A stretch of DNA of 64,000 nucleotides from Siphonodentalium dalli. Lineage: Eukaryota > Mollusca > Scaphopoda > Gadilida > Siphonodentaliidae. A program made the position numbers and the translations under genes. Where the stretch lies: the NCBI GenBank assembly GCA_032622095.1, contig CP136061.1:213250373-213314372 (forward strand), given 5' to 3'. Within the stretch, counting starts at the first letter, position 1. Each line of letters starts with the position of its first letter. Below the pieces are notes generated by a model. It was not told where the DNA came from, ran no database searches, and was given only the letters and a program-made list of their open reading frames with translations. This document shows, piece after piece, positions 1-12,185 of the stretch.

Positions 1-282
1 CTCGAAAAGTCAACGGGGGAATTTCATAACAAGACAAGACATTACCAGAGTACTCCTTGCACAGAAATCGAGTACGCCCAATACGAATTACACCACGAAA
101 TGTTTTCTCACCTGAGACCGAAAAAGCGCAGCATTTCGTTGACTATTCAGTCGAATTGTGACCATAAACTTTCAGTCGTATTACAAAAGAAATAAATACA
201 CGGTGTATCGGTGTGTATGGTCAAGTTGTACCACAAAAAACTGATTGTAAAAAGTTACTTTTCTGGTGTTTGTTTATATTAT

Positions 283-425
283 TATGGTAAACATAAAGAG
301 CGTTCTTTGTTGGTGAATACCTGATATGGAACTAATAAAGAGCGTTTATGCCATTTGTGTGTGATTAGCCAGTAGCATTGTGCTGTCTTCTGTAACACAA
401 TCAGACTCTTGCTTAGGTAAAATAT
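283..425 (-). repeat. Diverged fragment of the 0.53-kb TTAA element family
   Basis: Read on the minus strand, this stretch resembles the middle of the elements at 46253-46778 and 60280-60802: the same ATAAAGAGCG blocks and the same spacing to a TGATATGGA block. Neither terminus is present, so this is an old internal fragment. Bases 1-282 show no gene and no repeat that I recognise. Confidence 0.5.
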
Positions 426-453
426 AGTAGGACTGCAAGTGGACATATATGTG

Positions 454-1203
454 ACTAGCAGGGTTACCCGGCGTTGCCCAGGTGAATGTATGCTGTGGAT
501 ATTTGTTGGGAATAGAGAATGCTCTTGCTTAACGTGTTATACGTTTTCTCATAAATTGTAAATTCAAATAGCATCACAAAACATGATTATTACAGTCATG
601 GAATATAAGTAGTGGCTCACCTAGTCAATTGTCATTCTGTTTATCGCGATTAATCCGTTCCACCAATAATGATGTATTTATTTATTTACAACTGCGTATA
701 CATTAGACGTTATAATATGATACATGAACATCATAAACACATTAGTTCGATAAAAGATGATAATTGGGTTTTACATATTGAGATGTATCAATCAATCTAG
801 TGGGTTGGACTAAGATCTCTAGGACACCTGGCTATCATATCTCCATGAAGATACAGATGTTTCAAAGAAATGTCCAGGTGCTCCTCTGTTCATGGTGCTA
901 TATATTGGCTAAATATTCTTAGTTTAAACGCATATATATATCAGCTACATGTGCCAGGCACAGAGCGAGATTTTGAATTGTTTATGTCAGTCGATGAGTC
1001 TGTTCTAAAACCCTTGTCAGATGTCAGTATTGGTAGGATCCTGAAAAGTATTGTGCTACTAACTGCATTTTCTTGTATATCAGAAGAATCTATATTTGAC
1101 TGCACACTGTGACCACTATTTTTGAACAGGCCTTCCATATATCTTGACAAATTGTAACTTTTTGTGGAAACTGTATTGAATGGAACAGACTAAATTTTAT
1201 TAT
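454..1203 (+). repeat. Left arm of a 750-bp inverted repeat
   Basis: The arm is matched in reverse complement at 3107-3856 with only scattered substitutions along its length. The 80-codon open frame inside it (870-1112) is mirrored at 3198-3440 on the other strand. The frame has no recognisable domain and I regard it as incidental. Confidence 0.85.
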
Positions 1204-1984
1204 TATATATATATATGCAATCCTCTGACGGTTCGAGGTCTCTCAGTTTGCACGAATATATGTATCTCTTCAATAGAATGATAAATATACGTTTAATGCT
1301 TCTTCTAGTTATCTCTTTTTGCTAGCTCATTATGTGAATGCCTTGATTGCCATTCCCATATACATATGACTGTTAAGAAGATATAATTGTTCAAGTGACT
1401 TATGTGGGTCACCATATGTCGGGATTGTGAAATGTGAACGCCCAACTACTTAAAATAATATGGGGATGGCCTGGTGACTGTATATAACTTATATGTGGAT
1501 ATCGGCGAATAGCAATCTTATCAATGATAGTGCATATCCGCTCGCCATCCGTGACGCAAACGACACCAAGTGTGATTTAATTCATGGTATATCATAATTA
1601 AGAGAAAAACGTGTATGAATTTGGTGGAATTTGGTTTATTAAATAAATTGTTGATGCAACGTTGACTCGAACAACGCCATATTGCAAAGGTGATTGTGTA
1701 TTCGTTTGGTGGAAATCAGCGACAAAACTATTTCACCAAATTTTTTTAATTTCCCCTCCCACGAACAGCGTCATTTTAGAAAATTTTAACCCGCACCATT
1801 ATCTTCCTTGTAAAAAGTTACCCCTCTTAGAACGCCTTGGTGCCATCTCGATTGTACCGCGTGAAGTTATATATAGAACGCACACAGACAGACAAAAAGA
1901 CAGACAGACAGCAGCACGATTTTATTTCTTGTATCATTTGAAGAACGTGTCTGAATTTGATGGTAATTGGTACTAAAAATATTT

Positions 1985-3000
1985 TGTATCAGTTTTGGTG
2001 ACCCTCCCGTCCCTATTTCGGACTCAAGCTGCACACCATAAGACTCATTAGAGATTAGAGATGCATATATATGAAATTGGTGAAAATTGGCGAGTATACA
2101 AATTCGTATCAAATTTAAGGTCCGCATATATCTCACCCATAGGGCACCAATTTGGTGTATCTAAACCACACGATAAGATTCCTCGTATCACGGAGAAGAA
2201 TATGTATCAATCTGGCGGAAATCGGCACTAAACATATAGATATAATTTTGTGTGTCCCTCTCATCTCTATACACCACTGGCTCGAATGGCCCCACTTGTG
2301 ACATCCTTAAACCACATGATTACACTCCTGATATCATGGAGTTGATTGTTTATAAGTGTGTTGATAATCGGCGCCTAAACAGTTGTTTTATCAAATTTGG
2401 TGCCAATCCCTCCCATCTCCATCTCTCACCCAAACAGCACCACTATTGTGTCTTTAAACCACGATTAGATTCCTCGTATCGTGGATAAGAACGGGTATCG
2501 ATTTGGTGGAAATTGGAGCCCACACCCTCCCAATCTCTCATCCAAAAACAACAATTTGGCGTTGTTAAATCGCACAATTAGATTCCTTGTATCAAGAAGA
2601 AGAATATATATCAATTTGGTGGAAATCGTCGCTAAAATTAGTTTTATCAATTTTGGTGCCCCTCTCCCCTTCCGTTCATCCCTGACTCAATCGACGCCAC
2701 TTTTGACATATTTAAACCACACCGTTGGATTCTTCATATCATGGGGATGATTATATGTAAGTTTCGTGGCAATCGGCGACAGAAAACAAATCTGCCCCCC
2801 CCCCTTCCGGGCACCCCTGATGCGAACGGCGCCACTTTTGGCATATTTAAACCACGCCATTAGATTCCTCATATTATGGGGATGATTATATATAAGTTTG
2901 GTGGCATTCGGCGACAAATTTTCTTTCTGCCCTCCCCCTTTTCTGCCCCTGACAACAACGGCGTCACTTTAGAAAATTCTAACCCCGACCATTATCTTTC
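1985..3000 (+). repeat. Degenerate tandem array with a period of about 110-130 bp
   Basis: About eight diverged units each carry a TTTAAACCAC block, a GATTCCTCRTAT block, a TTTGGTGGMAATCGG block and a pyrimidine-rich CCCCTCCCCCTTCC block. The last two units are the best preserved. Short open frames across it come from this repetition and are not genes. Confidence 0.7.
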
Positions 3001-3106
3001 TCGTAAAAAGTTACTCCTAGTAGACCCCTTTGGCATCATCTAGATGGTCCCCTGTGAATTTCTATAGAACACACAGACAGACAGACATTCGCAAATATAT
3101 ATATAG

Positions 3107-3856
3107 ATAATAAAATTTAGTCTGTTCCATTCAATACAGTTTCCACAAAAAGTTACAATTTGTCAAGATATATGGAAGGCCTGTTCAAAAATAGTGGTCA
3201 CAGTGTGCAGTCAAATATAGCTTCTTCTGATATACAAGAAAATGCAGTTAGTAGCACAAGACTTTTCAGGATCCTACCAATACTGACATCTGGCAAGGGT
3301 TTTAGAACAGACTCATCGACTGACATAAACAATTCAAAATCTCGCTCTGTGCCTGGCACATGTAGCTGATATATATATGCGTTTAAACTAAGAATATTTA
3401 GCCAATATATAGCACCATGAACAGAGGAGCACCTGGACATTTCTTTGAAACATCTGTATCTTCATGGAGATATGATAGCCAGGTGTCCTCGAGATCTTAG
3501 TCCAACCCACTAGATTGATTGATACATCTCAATATGTAAAACCCAATTATCATCTTTTATCGAACTAATGTGTTTATGATGTTCATGTATCATATTATAA
3601 CGTCTAATGTATACGCAGTTGTAAATAAATAAATACTTCATTATTGGTGAAACGGATTAATCGCGATAAACAGAATGACAATTGACTAGGTGAGCCACTA
3701 CTTATATTCCATGACTGTAATAATCATGTTTTGTGATGCTATTTGAATATACAATTTATGAGAAAACGTATAACACTTTAAGCAAGAGCATTCTCTATTC
3801 CCAACAAATATCCACAGCATACATTCACCTGGGCAACGCCGGGTAACCCTGCTAGT
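3107..3856 (-). repeat. Right arm of the 750-bp inverted repeat
   Basis: Reverse complement of 454-1203. It ends with the rc of the ACTAGCAGGGTTACCC head, directly abutting an ATATATATATATGCAATCC sequence that also follows the left arm at about 1205. The arm therefore behaves as a discrete block that has been inverted next to a second copy of the downstream half. Confidence 0.85.
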
Positions 3857-4840
3857 TATATATATATGCAATCCTCTGACGGTTTGATGTCTCTCAGTTT
3901 GCACGAATATATGTATCTCTTCAATAGAATGATAAATATATGTTTAATGCTTCTTCTAGTTATCTCTTTTTGCTAGCTCGTTATGTGAATGCCTTGATTG
4001 CCATTCCCATATAAATATGACTGTTAAGAAGATATAATTGTTCAAGTGACTTATGTGGGTCACCATATGTCGGGATTGTGAAATGTGAACGCCCAACTAC
4101 TTAAAATGATACGGAGATGGCCTGGTGACTGTATATAACTTATATGTGGATATCGGCGAATAGCAAACTTATCAATGATAGTGCATATCCGCTCGCCATC
4201 CGTGACGCAAACGACACCAAGTGTGATTTAATTCAAGGTATATCATAAGAGAAAAACGTGTATGAATTTGTTGGAATTTGGTTTATTAAATCAATTGTTG
4301 ATGCAACGTTGACTCGAACAACGCCATATTGCAAAGGTGATTGTGTATTCGTTTGGTGGAAATCAGCGACAGTCAGCCCCTCTCCCCTTCCGTTCACCCC
4401 TGACTCAATCGACGCCACTTTTGACATATTTAAACCACACCGTTGGATTCTTCATATCATGGGGATGATTATATGTAAGTTTCGTGGCAATCGGCGACAG
4501 AAAAAAAATCTGCCCCCCCCCCCTTCCGGGCAACCCTGACGCGAACGGCGCGACGTTTGCCATATTTAAACCACGCCATTAGATTCCTCATATTATGGGG
4601 ATGATTATATATAAGTTTGGTGGCATTCGGCGACAAAAAAAAATCTGCCCCTCCCCCCTTTTCTGCCCCTGACAACAACGGCGTCACTTTAGAAAATTCT
4701 AACCCCGACCATTATCTTTCTCGTAAAAAGCTACTCCTAGTAGACCCCTTTGGCATCATCTAGATGGTCCCCTGTGAATTTCTATAGAACACAGACAGAC
4801 AGACAGACATTCGCAAATATAGATATAGATATAGAAACCG
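3857..4840 (+). mobile_element. Second, internally deleted copy of the 1204-3106 half of the repeat
   Basis: It matches 1204-1740 and then 2660-3106 directly, lacking about 0.9 kb of the tandem array. It ends in the same ACAGACAGACAGACATTCGC block and an ATAGATATAGATATAG tail. The strand is that of the first copy. Bases 4841-5419 hold no gene or repeat that I can support. Confidence 0.75.
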
Positions 4841-5428
4841 TTCTCGGAACGCTTTTGACATAAATCTGACTTGTAAGTGGGCAAACCAAAGTTGAACTTA
4901 TTATTGAAGTTATTTTCCACAAGTTAGTCAGATAACGACGATTATCATAATTACATAATCTGTCATGAAAACTAATGTGATTATACCTGATGTTGAAAAA
5001 CAAATTGCGATGTTTTTCTGTTCATGCTAATTAACAACAGGGTGTACAAGTAAAATTTGGCAATTATTTGCTTTGCCCTGTGTCCCGACTGCGTGACTTT
5101 TCTCGACTAAATGGTACCCGGTACTGAAAGAGACCTATGGTCATTTGGATGTCGCACATGAGGTACCGTCTCGATGCTTCCTATAAATCTTGTAAATCTA
5201 TATAATCCAACAACATAATGCTAGTTCATGATTTTCGACCGAGGTAGTGGGGCCGAATAATAGTTTATGTCGGTTCTTAATGGCGCTTCTACATGTTTTT
5301 TCGGTGGTTAAAATTCTCTGAAAAACAATTGACAATATGATTCTGTAATCAATCCCAACTAAATATAATTCCAGCGAGGAATGTTTTCACCTGTACACAG
5401 GTCATTAACTTTTTCCCCATACAGTAGG

Positions 5429-5903
5429 GCCGATGGGGTCATTGTCACAAGGCTCCGGTCACATTCGTAGCCAGCTTTTTAAATGGATCACAAATGTAGC
5501 CAGCTTTTTTCACCGGCGATCACATTCGTAGCCAGCTTTTCTAATTCGTGGTTTATATTGCCCGAAATATGACGTCATCACGTTCGTGACTAAAATGTCG
5601 ACGTCATTCTCCAAAACTGACTTCGTTTATCAACTTATATTGGAATATAATTCGAGCATTCCAACGACATTTATCAGAAACATCAGGTTATTAGATGAAC
5701 TAATATCAAAACTAAATTCAAGTTGTTGTTCTTCCATCAACTCAGAAAAATCAGATTAACCTGATCGTGTTCATTGAGGCTCGCCTGAATATGAAAAGCT
5801 GGCTACAAATGTGATCGCCGTAGAAAAGCTGGCTACATTTGTGATCGATTATAAAAGCTGGCTACCAATGTGATCGGAGCCTTGTGACAATGACTCCATC
5901 AGC
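5429..5903. mobile_element. Short TIR element with perfect 9-bp target duplication (MULE-type size)
   Basis: The ends are inverted repeats beginning GCYGATGGRGTCATTGTC and extending about 100 bp inward. The element is bounded on both sides by TACAGTAGG (5420-5428 and 5904-5912), a 9-bp target-site duplication, the length typical of Mutator-like transposons. Each arm carries three copies of a short module (GATCACATTTGTAGCCAGC-like), spaced about 30-35 bp apart. The core has no coding frame, so movement would have to be in trans. The perfect duplication suggests fairly recent insertion. Confidence 0.8.
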
Positions 5904-5912
5904 TACAGTAGG

Positions 5913-7140
5913 CCGGGTGTGTGGGTGGTTCAGCCGCGAAAAAAGTCACTTTTTTCCAAGTGGTCACAATTTTGTCCTTTTACAACATTTCTGCAATATA
6001 ATTGCGTCAAGGTGTTCAGCATCATTGTTAAGATGTGTTTGACACTTCGGGAAGTGCTGGGGGGGGGGGGGGTAGTTAGTGTGGATATAGGCATGATGCT
6101 TCTCAGAAATCCAGATTACGAACCAACTCTCAGGATCTCTCCGATCACATTGCCATGTACCAATGCTACTGGTTTCAGATGAAAATGGACAGTTATGTTG
6201 CACATGAATAAACTTTAATGTAAATAAAATGAAGAAAACTATTCATTTATAGAATCAATATTTACTCATTTTACCTGATCAGACAGACATAATTAGAGGC
6301 AAAACATGGAAATCTCATCATGCTAGAAATGATTGAATCCTATTTAAAGCAACATCCACTGTTAAATTTTTTTTATTTAGTTGCATTTATTGTTTGTTTA
6401 TGGAAACAAAAATAAATTTCATATCAAAGCCATATGGATGCTGATAAATCTGTTAAAAGCCGTAGTGTGAGATGGTATAAGATCTTGTGGATCCAGTATT
6501 ATTTAACATGAATGTTTTTCCAAAATTGATATTTTATTATTTTGATACAGTTTTCAGGAGATTACTGAAAATCAGTGGAAATTTGGTAAAATGTTCATAT
6601 AACTTGTTTACAATCCAATACTGTCATGCATCAATTAGTCTACAAAACAAAATGGACAACACTGGGTGCAGCTTTATACGATTCTTATCTTTTGTCAGAG
6701 TGAAATTTATGTTTCATTCATTTTTTCATGCGGTTCTTCTCGATGTTGGAATGACTTAGAAGAACCAGAAACGGAAATAGGGTAACTGTAATTCTGACCA
6801 TCAAGCTTAAATGGTGTGAGACTACATATTTGGAGGTAAAAAGGGGGTGGGTACCTCGCATGAAATTGGAAAAAATATGTTTTCCTTCAAATAGGGGGGT
6901 GGTGGGTACCCAAGAGCCGGAAAAAAGTTTTTCAGCCTACTGTCATGTCACTTTTTCCCGACCCCGCCTGCTGTACATGCAGTTATTGGCTTGATATGAA
7001 TATAATACATTTCATTGGAATTCTGTAATCGAATGTCCAGATAACTATTCCATTGAATTTATTTGGAAATCTTCCATGTAGGTACCTTTTGAGATATTTT
7101 ACCAAACAAATTGGGGGTTTGAACAAGCTATGTATGTTTA
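5913..7140. other. Intergenic DNA, no supported gene
   Basis: AT-rich sequence with a poly-G run near 6059-6072 and G-rich GGGTGGGTACC-like patches near 6845-6910. The open frames here are short and have no recognisable motif. Confidence 0.6.
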
Positions 7141-7560
7141 AAGGTACCGGGTGTACACTTCATTATGATGTGATGTCAATGTGTCTCCAATGAATTGTCA
7201 TGTGCATTGATGTATATGGTAGTTTCAGCCTTATCCAAAACATCAGGTATAGATATAAAATGTTATTAACTTTATTATTATCGTGTGACATGAGCAACAC
7301 ATAAATATACATGCATTGCCATATGATATCTTCTGGATGGACTTTCCGATGATATTTACAGTTCTAATTATTTACCATTAATTCTCAAAACATTAACAAA
7401 AACCTGATTTATCCCTTTAAAAAGTTGAACTTGTGTGTAATCTATATCACACCCACTTGCTCCACCAATTCTTCAATTCATACATCTTTGGTCTTCATTT
7501 CTGTGAAGGTAAAAGACAAATGTTAGGATGTAAATAGCTTCTTTTAGTGCAATAGTTTTT
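7141..7560 (+). repeat. Copy A of a roughly 0.4-kb duplicated block
   Basis: It aligns by eye with 11621-12185 from a CACTTCATTRT start to a TAGTGCAAT end, in the same orientation. Copy B has an extra 160-bp insert. No long open frame exists in either copy. It lies just beyond the proposed 3' end of the minus-strand gene ending at 7908. Confidence 0.75.
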
Positions 7561-7907
7561 GTCGAGTTTAATAGTACTAACCCATTTCACGTTTAAGTAC
7601 TAATAATATGCCTCTGAAACTTAGTTTATAGATAATGCATGGGCAATACTAAGTATTTGTATGGATGAAAAAACATTTTCTAAATCCAAGAAGGTCCGTA
7701 ATTCGAAGGGAATCAGTGGATAAAACCCATTGTATCCTTTCTCACATTGACCTATCAATATGATCCAATGCTATTTCTGACAAAATTACACGAACTAAGC
7801 TTGTCAGTATCCTTCCATCAATCCTGGTCTATTCGAATTCCAAATGTATATTTTTACAATTACTACTGTTCTAGTACTGCCAACTGGAGTTACAATGCGA
7901 ACTATAT

Positions 7908-8050
7908 TCAATGTGATTTATTGTACAACAAGGGCTTGTAAAGATGGTACCAATGAACGATGGATCCCCACGAGTAAGTTGGCATCAATTCACCATAAAC
8001 TGGGCTATCAACAACCAAAGCATATCCAAATCCGATAATATATGACCAAG
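7908..8050 (-). CDS. Proposed last exon of an uncharacterised minus-strand gene
   Basis: I do not recognise the protein. On the minus strand an ACATTTCAG splice acceptor precedes an open frame beginning WSYIIGFGYALVVDSP and running 46 residues to a stop at 7908-7910. The first part is hydrophobic enough to be a membrane segment, and the rest is aromatic and histidine-rich. The exon opens in phase 2, exactly what the donor of the exon at 8275-8330 requires. An AATAAA lies inside the last codons. The helix followed by D-S-P superficially recalls the end of acyltransferase-3/NRF-6 membrane proteins, but that is a weak impression. Exon order with 8275-8330, 9322-9465 and 20562-20713 is inference from splice phase. 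Confidence 0.4.
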
Positions 8051-8274
8051 CTGAAATGTAAGTTTCCAAGTTAAACAAGTGGTGTAACTCTGGTAAAAAT
8101 GAATTATGTATGGTCGTCAGGCTAAAAATAAGGTAAGGAATTATCCGTGTTGGTCTCAAAATGTGCGGACTGATTTGCAGAATGATAAATACCAAATCCG
8201 CTTTGCGGAAAATTCCCACTAGGAGCAGTCACACTACGTATGGCCGTTTTATTTGCATAATTACCATGAATTAC

Positions 8275-8330
8275 CTGACAATAATTGTATGTCTTCGGAA
8301 CTTCGACAATGGATGGAAAAAAGTACGATT
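8275..8330 (-). CDS. Proposed small internal exon of the same minus-strand gene
   Basis: This is a 56-bp exon with acceptor TTTGCAAG and donor CAG/GTAATT. It contributes one base to the preceding codon (GA+A), eighteen residues starting IVLFSIHC, and one base to the next codon. Its only support is good splice sites and a frame that links the exons on either side. Joining 9322-9465 directly to 7908-8050 would give an early stop, so some exon like this is needed if the model is right. It could still be coincidence, because a 56-bp open frame is not unusual by chance. Confidence 0.3.
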
Positions 8331-9321
8331 CTTGCAAACAATAAGCAGTTTGCCATCCGATGGTATTTTAGAATTAATCACTCTTTATTCTGTACTATAT
8401 TACAATAGACTATGCGCCAGGGACATGACAATTGGTAGGGTTTGGTGTTGATTGAAAAACGTGTGCTTGGTTGGGCCAATCGACAATATTTCACTACACA
8501 TCAACTTCAAAAACATGTATGTACAGCATGAGGCGACCATCAAGAAATTCTACATATTTGAAGGAGTTATATGGGTTGAAACTCATAAAAATCACTTTAA
8601 CACAGTAAAATTGTCGTTGGAATACATGTATGATTCCTATTCGTTGTAGCATCCAATGGGAAATAACAGCCCTGTTGGTTTTTAGAATCATTTACATAAA
8701 TATTAGGCACTATCTCAAAATGTACAAAGAAAACGCGCAATATTGACAACTCATATCAGCACTGCAGCTATTTACCGACTGCGACTATGTACCGATCCGA
8801 ATACCAGTCTTGAACACACCACAGATTGAAGATATGTGCTCAGTATTCTTCAAAGTGTGGGCAAAAGGCAGCTATAAATCAGGAAATGCACTCTTTATAT
8901 GAATGGATTGCTTCCTGAATTCCTGGGGTACTTCGCAAATAAGATTTGCGATTTTTCTATGTTTTAATAACCCTTCACCTCAAGCAGTGTCAATATTGGT
9001 TCTGGACATCTCTTGAAATGTAACGCACGTGGACATGTATAATCCGATTCGGAACATTTAGACGCATACGTGCATATCTCTAGTATAGGAATCATTGAAC
9101 TAAATGGTTTTCCCATAGACAGACGACAGTGTTAACGTTTCAGCCAACTTAACTGAATTGAAGCACTGCGCATCGGCGTGTATATATAATTTGACCACAA
9201 CGAAATTGGTTGTAGAGCGACGGTGGTGGAGTCATACAATCAGTATAATTCCTTGAAATTCCTGACAACCCAAATGTCCTTCCCATTATATAAATGTCTC
9301 ATTCTTTGGATCAGTACTTAC

Positions 9322-9465
9322 TCGAAGAATTCTCTTCTTGGCCCCTCATAGTCTAGTCCCAGTTCAGGCTTTTCATACCCTTCTGTCTGGACCTGAACCG
9401 TTAATGTCATGAAAAGGGTGAACCTTTGACGGTACATGGCTCTCTTTGCTGATGCCAAAAGTTTT
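9322..9465 (-). CDS. Internal exon of an uncharacterised minus-strand gene
   Basis: A TATTGTAG acceptor and a consensus GTAAGTAC donor enclose 47 whole codons beginning KLLASAKRAMYRQRF and ending YEGPRREFF, with two bases left over. Codon use and composition are richer in G+C than the surroundings, as expected of real coding sequence. The frame is entered in the phase left by the exon at 20562-20713. The terminal G-L-D-Y-E-G-P-R-R-E-F-F resembles the opening of HECT ubiquitin-ligase domains, but the preceding residues do not fit a HECT domain and no HECT continuation was found, so I do not assign that family. Role and localisation unknown. Confidence 0.5.
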
Positions 9466-9479
9466 CTACAATATACCTG

Positions 9480-11620
9480 CAAGGGGGTTGCCATCAGTTA
9501 TTAGTGTTTTTGTCCTCCATCTTGACAAGATGTCCTCTAGCGTCAGTGGATCACTATCAAAGAATGAATTTCAATTATAAGTCATGATTAATATGAGAAC
9601 TATAAAAAAAAATGGTTTTCTTAGTAGGGTTGGATTTTTTGGAAAACTAATTGAACTTGGTCAAAATCATTCAATGAAATTTTATTTTAAATATTGCTAA
9701 ATTTATCATTCCGACAACCTAAAAACAATGATTATAAATTTGAAAACGGGGAACATTTCTGTGAAAAATGAAAATATCAACAAACAAAATGTTAACACCA
9801 TGACATCCATATAAATGATGCACATTCGCAATAAAAAGGTAACAATATCCCGAAGTTCCAATTCTCTTCATTTATAACTGGGAGGAGTTGTTTACACAAT
9901 GAATGTACCCAAAATCAAAACGGTCCAAATTTCTTCAAGTCAAGAAAGGGGAATAACTTAGTGAAAAATGATTTTTGTTCCTTCGTTCATATATATGATT
10001 CACATTAGAACTATATGGGTACCAATATCCTAAAGATACAATTATCCACATTGAAATTGGGAGCAGTACATTACAAAACTATCCAAAATCAAAATGCATA
10101 AATCCTCCACCCACATGGCTGCATAGGCTCTTAGACATTTAAGTTTTTCAGTTCAGTCAAAATTGATAAATTTCTTATTTGTCATCTCACCAAGGTGAAC
10201 GCTGTAGGTAGAACACGTGAATGCCAGGCGTATAGTAACACCTTGTGACACTTACATGTACCGGTAGGACCAATTTGGAAACAATTTGGAAACAAACTGA
10301 AAAAAGGTAAATAGGTATTTTTTTCAGTTCGATCCGAAATTGGTAGATATCTTTGTTCCCTTCCTACCCAGATTCGGGACATGGGCTTGTAACATGATAT
10401 GCTGCCCCAAGCTGCACTGTCATTATGCGCCACCCCCAGATATGTGCCTCGTTCTGCTTTATGTTATGGTAGTACCATAAGTAAAACAGGCAAGTAATAT
10501 CGGAACGGTACATGCCGCCAAATAGATTTGTTTCAAATTACATGGCAAAAAAAAAAAAAAATCCAGGTAGGCAGGTAGGCATTTGTTATTTTTTTTATCT
10601 TTTTTAGTTTATATGGCATAATAAAGTAATTTTTTCCATTATATCACATTCAATGTACCAAATTAGCTTTGAGTCACATTAAATTATATCTCAACAAGGC
10701 CACATAGTACCTAGTACATTCAGTCTATCAACAACATATATTGGGACAAACTGTTATAGTTCGACTTCAGGGTTATATGGCTCGTCTCGGATGCAAATAA
10801 AAGGTTTGCAAAAAACAATAGGGGTGACAATATCCCAAATCAGATAAGAATAGGGGGCCGAATGAAAGTAGGGGTGTGAAAATTTAAGGATATTCTCAAA
10901 ACTTTATTCGGATTTTCAGCAAGTCACTGATAACCACATGCACAGCATTGTACGTGCTTGTAACAATGTTTTTTTTAGAATATTACCATAACAATTGTAC
11001 TCTATTGGAAGTTAATCCATTTAAATAAGATAAGTAGGATATTATGTCAATTTTGATATAAAATTATCTACCAGGATCCCGCCTAATTACAAAATTGCAG
11101 AATTATGCCATAATCCTCAAGCAGAGTATTGTAAGTTACCGTATCATTAGAGTTCACAGACAGACGGTGGTAATCTTCAAAGAATTAAGTCCCAATATTT
11201 GCACTAAAATTAATAGGTTATTTATTTATTAGATTGAGTCAGCTGATGAAGCTAATTTATTTCATTTTATGAAATTAATAAAAGTAGGGGTCCAAATAAG
11301 CACCATAGGATGTGATTATTTTCATAAATATAATAAACCTAGGGGTATGTTTATTTGGATCCCGAGAGTATGACTAGAGTGTCTCCGTTGGTGGTGGGTG
11401 GGAGGTGTTCACCCTTAAATTTCAAAACGCAGCCCGAAAAGTTTACTCAGTGAAAGTTGGAAAATATTGGACTTTTTGTATAAAACAGATTTCAAACTAA
11501 ATAGTAATTGGAGTATCAACCTTAAATTTCCAACAAACCAGACACGAACTTTCAAACTGTTTAATGTGTTGGTCAAAGTTTGGTGGGCACCATCCCAACC
11601 AAACATAACAAGCCATGTCT
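9480..11620. other. Intron-like AT-rich DNA without supported genes
   Basis: This lies inside the proposed 11-kb intron of the minus-strand gene. It contains a poly-A run near 10543-10560. Near 11341-11371 there is an isolated GTTTATTTGGATCCCGAGAG end matching the terminal repeat of the element at 52262-52649. No coding sequence is visible. Confidence 0.5.
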
Positions 11621-12185
11621 AAAGATACACTTCATTGTTGTGTGATGTCAATGTGTCTCCAATGTGTGTGTCTGTTGCCATATATATATGATGGTTTTAG
11701 CCTTATCCAACACATCAAGTATGCAAAATGTAATTAACTTTATTTTATGGCATGAGCAACACATAACTATACTTATATTTATCCCATAGGGAGCCTCCTC
11801 TATATAATACAATGCACTGGCTTACAAGGTCAAGATATTCTCGTAAGTACTTGTATGTGAGGCTCCCATATGAAACATCGCATATATAAGAGCATGGACT
11901 TGCATTTGTATATGATAATCCATTGGCACAGGGTTGTTACATCCATTGCCATATCTTCTGGATGGACAGTCCAATGCTATTTACAATTCTAATTCTTTAA
12001 CATTAATTCTCAAAACATAAAAAAACTGGTTTCTCATTTTTAAAAGTTGAACTTGTGTGTAATCTATATCATACCCACTTGCTCCACCAATTCTTCAATT
12101 GATACGTCTGTGGTCTTCATTTCTGTAATAGTAAAAGACAAATGTTAGAATACAAATAGCTTCCTTTAGTGCAATATTTTTCAAT
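11621..12185 (+). repeat. Copy B of the 0.4-kb duplicated block, with a 160-bp insert
   Basis: It matches 7141-7560 except that about 11775-11940 is extra. The insert carries TCGCATATATAAGAG and ends ...ATTGGCACAGGG, marks of the palindromic family seen at 49100-49260, 53440-53480 and 57010-57400. Copy A therefore shows the empty site. Confidence 0.7.

Larger units (their letters stand above)
454..3106 (+). mobile_element. GTCY-tailed repeat, apparently full length (mini-me-like layout)
   Basis: The element starts with ACTAGCAGGGTTACCCGG, whose CCCGG/CCAGG pair can form a small hairpin. It ends with a run of ACAGACAGACAG followed by AAATATATATATAGATA. A hairpin-like head, a GTCY-type simple repeat near the end and a (TA)n tail recall the mini-me elements described in insects; that comparison is from knowledge of the family, not a search. 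No transposase or reverse transcriptase frame is visible, so it is non-autonomous. The first 750 bases recur inverted at 3107-3856, and the rest recurs partially at 3857-4840. Confidence 0.55.

Noticed and set aside
870-1112. 80-codon frame duplicated at 3198-3440
   Set aside because: Conserved only because it lies in the inverted repeat arms; no domain.
7908-8050. Acyltransferase-3/NRF-6 C terminus
   Set aside because: Similarity is one hydrophobic helix plus D-S-P; too little to name a family.
9322-9465. HECT ubiquitin-ligase start (G-L-D-Y-E-G-P-R-R-E-F-F)
   Set aside because: Only a dozen residues fit; the upstream sequence and the following exon do not look like HECT.
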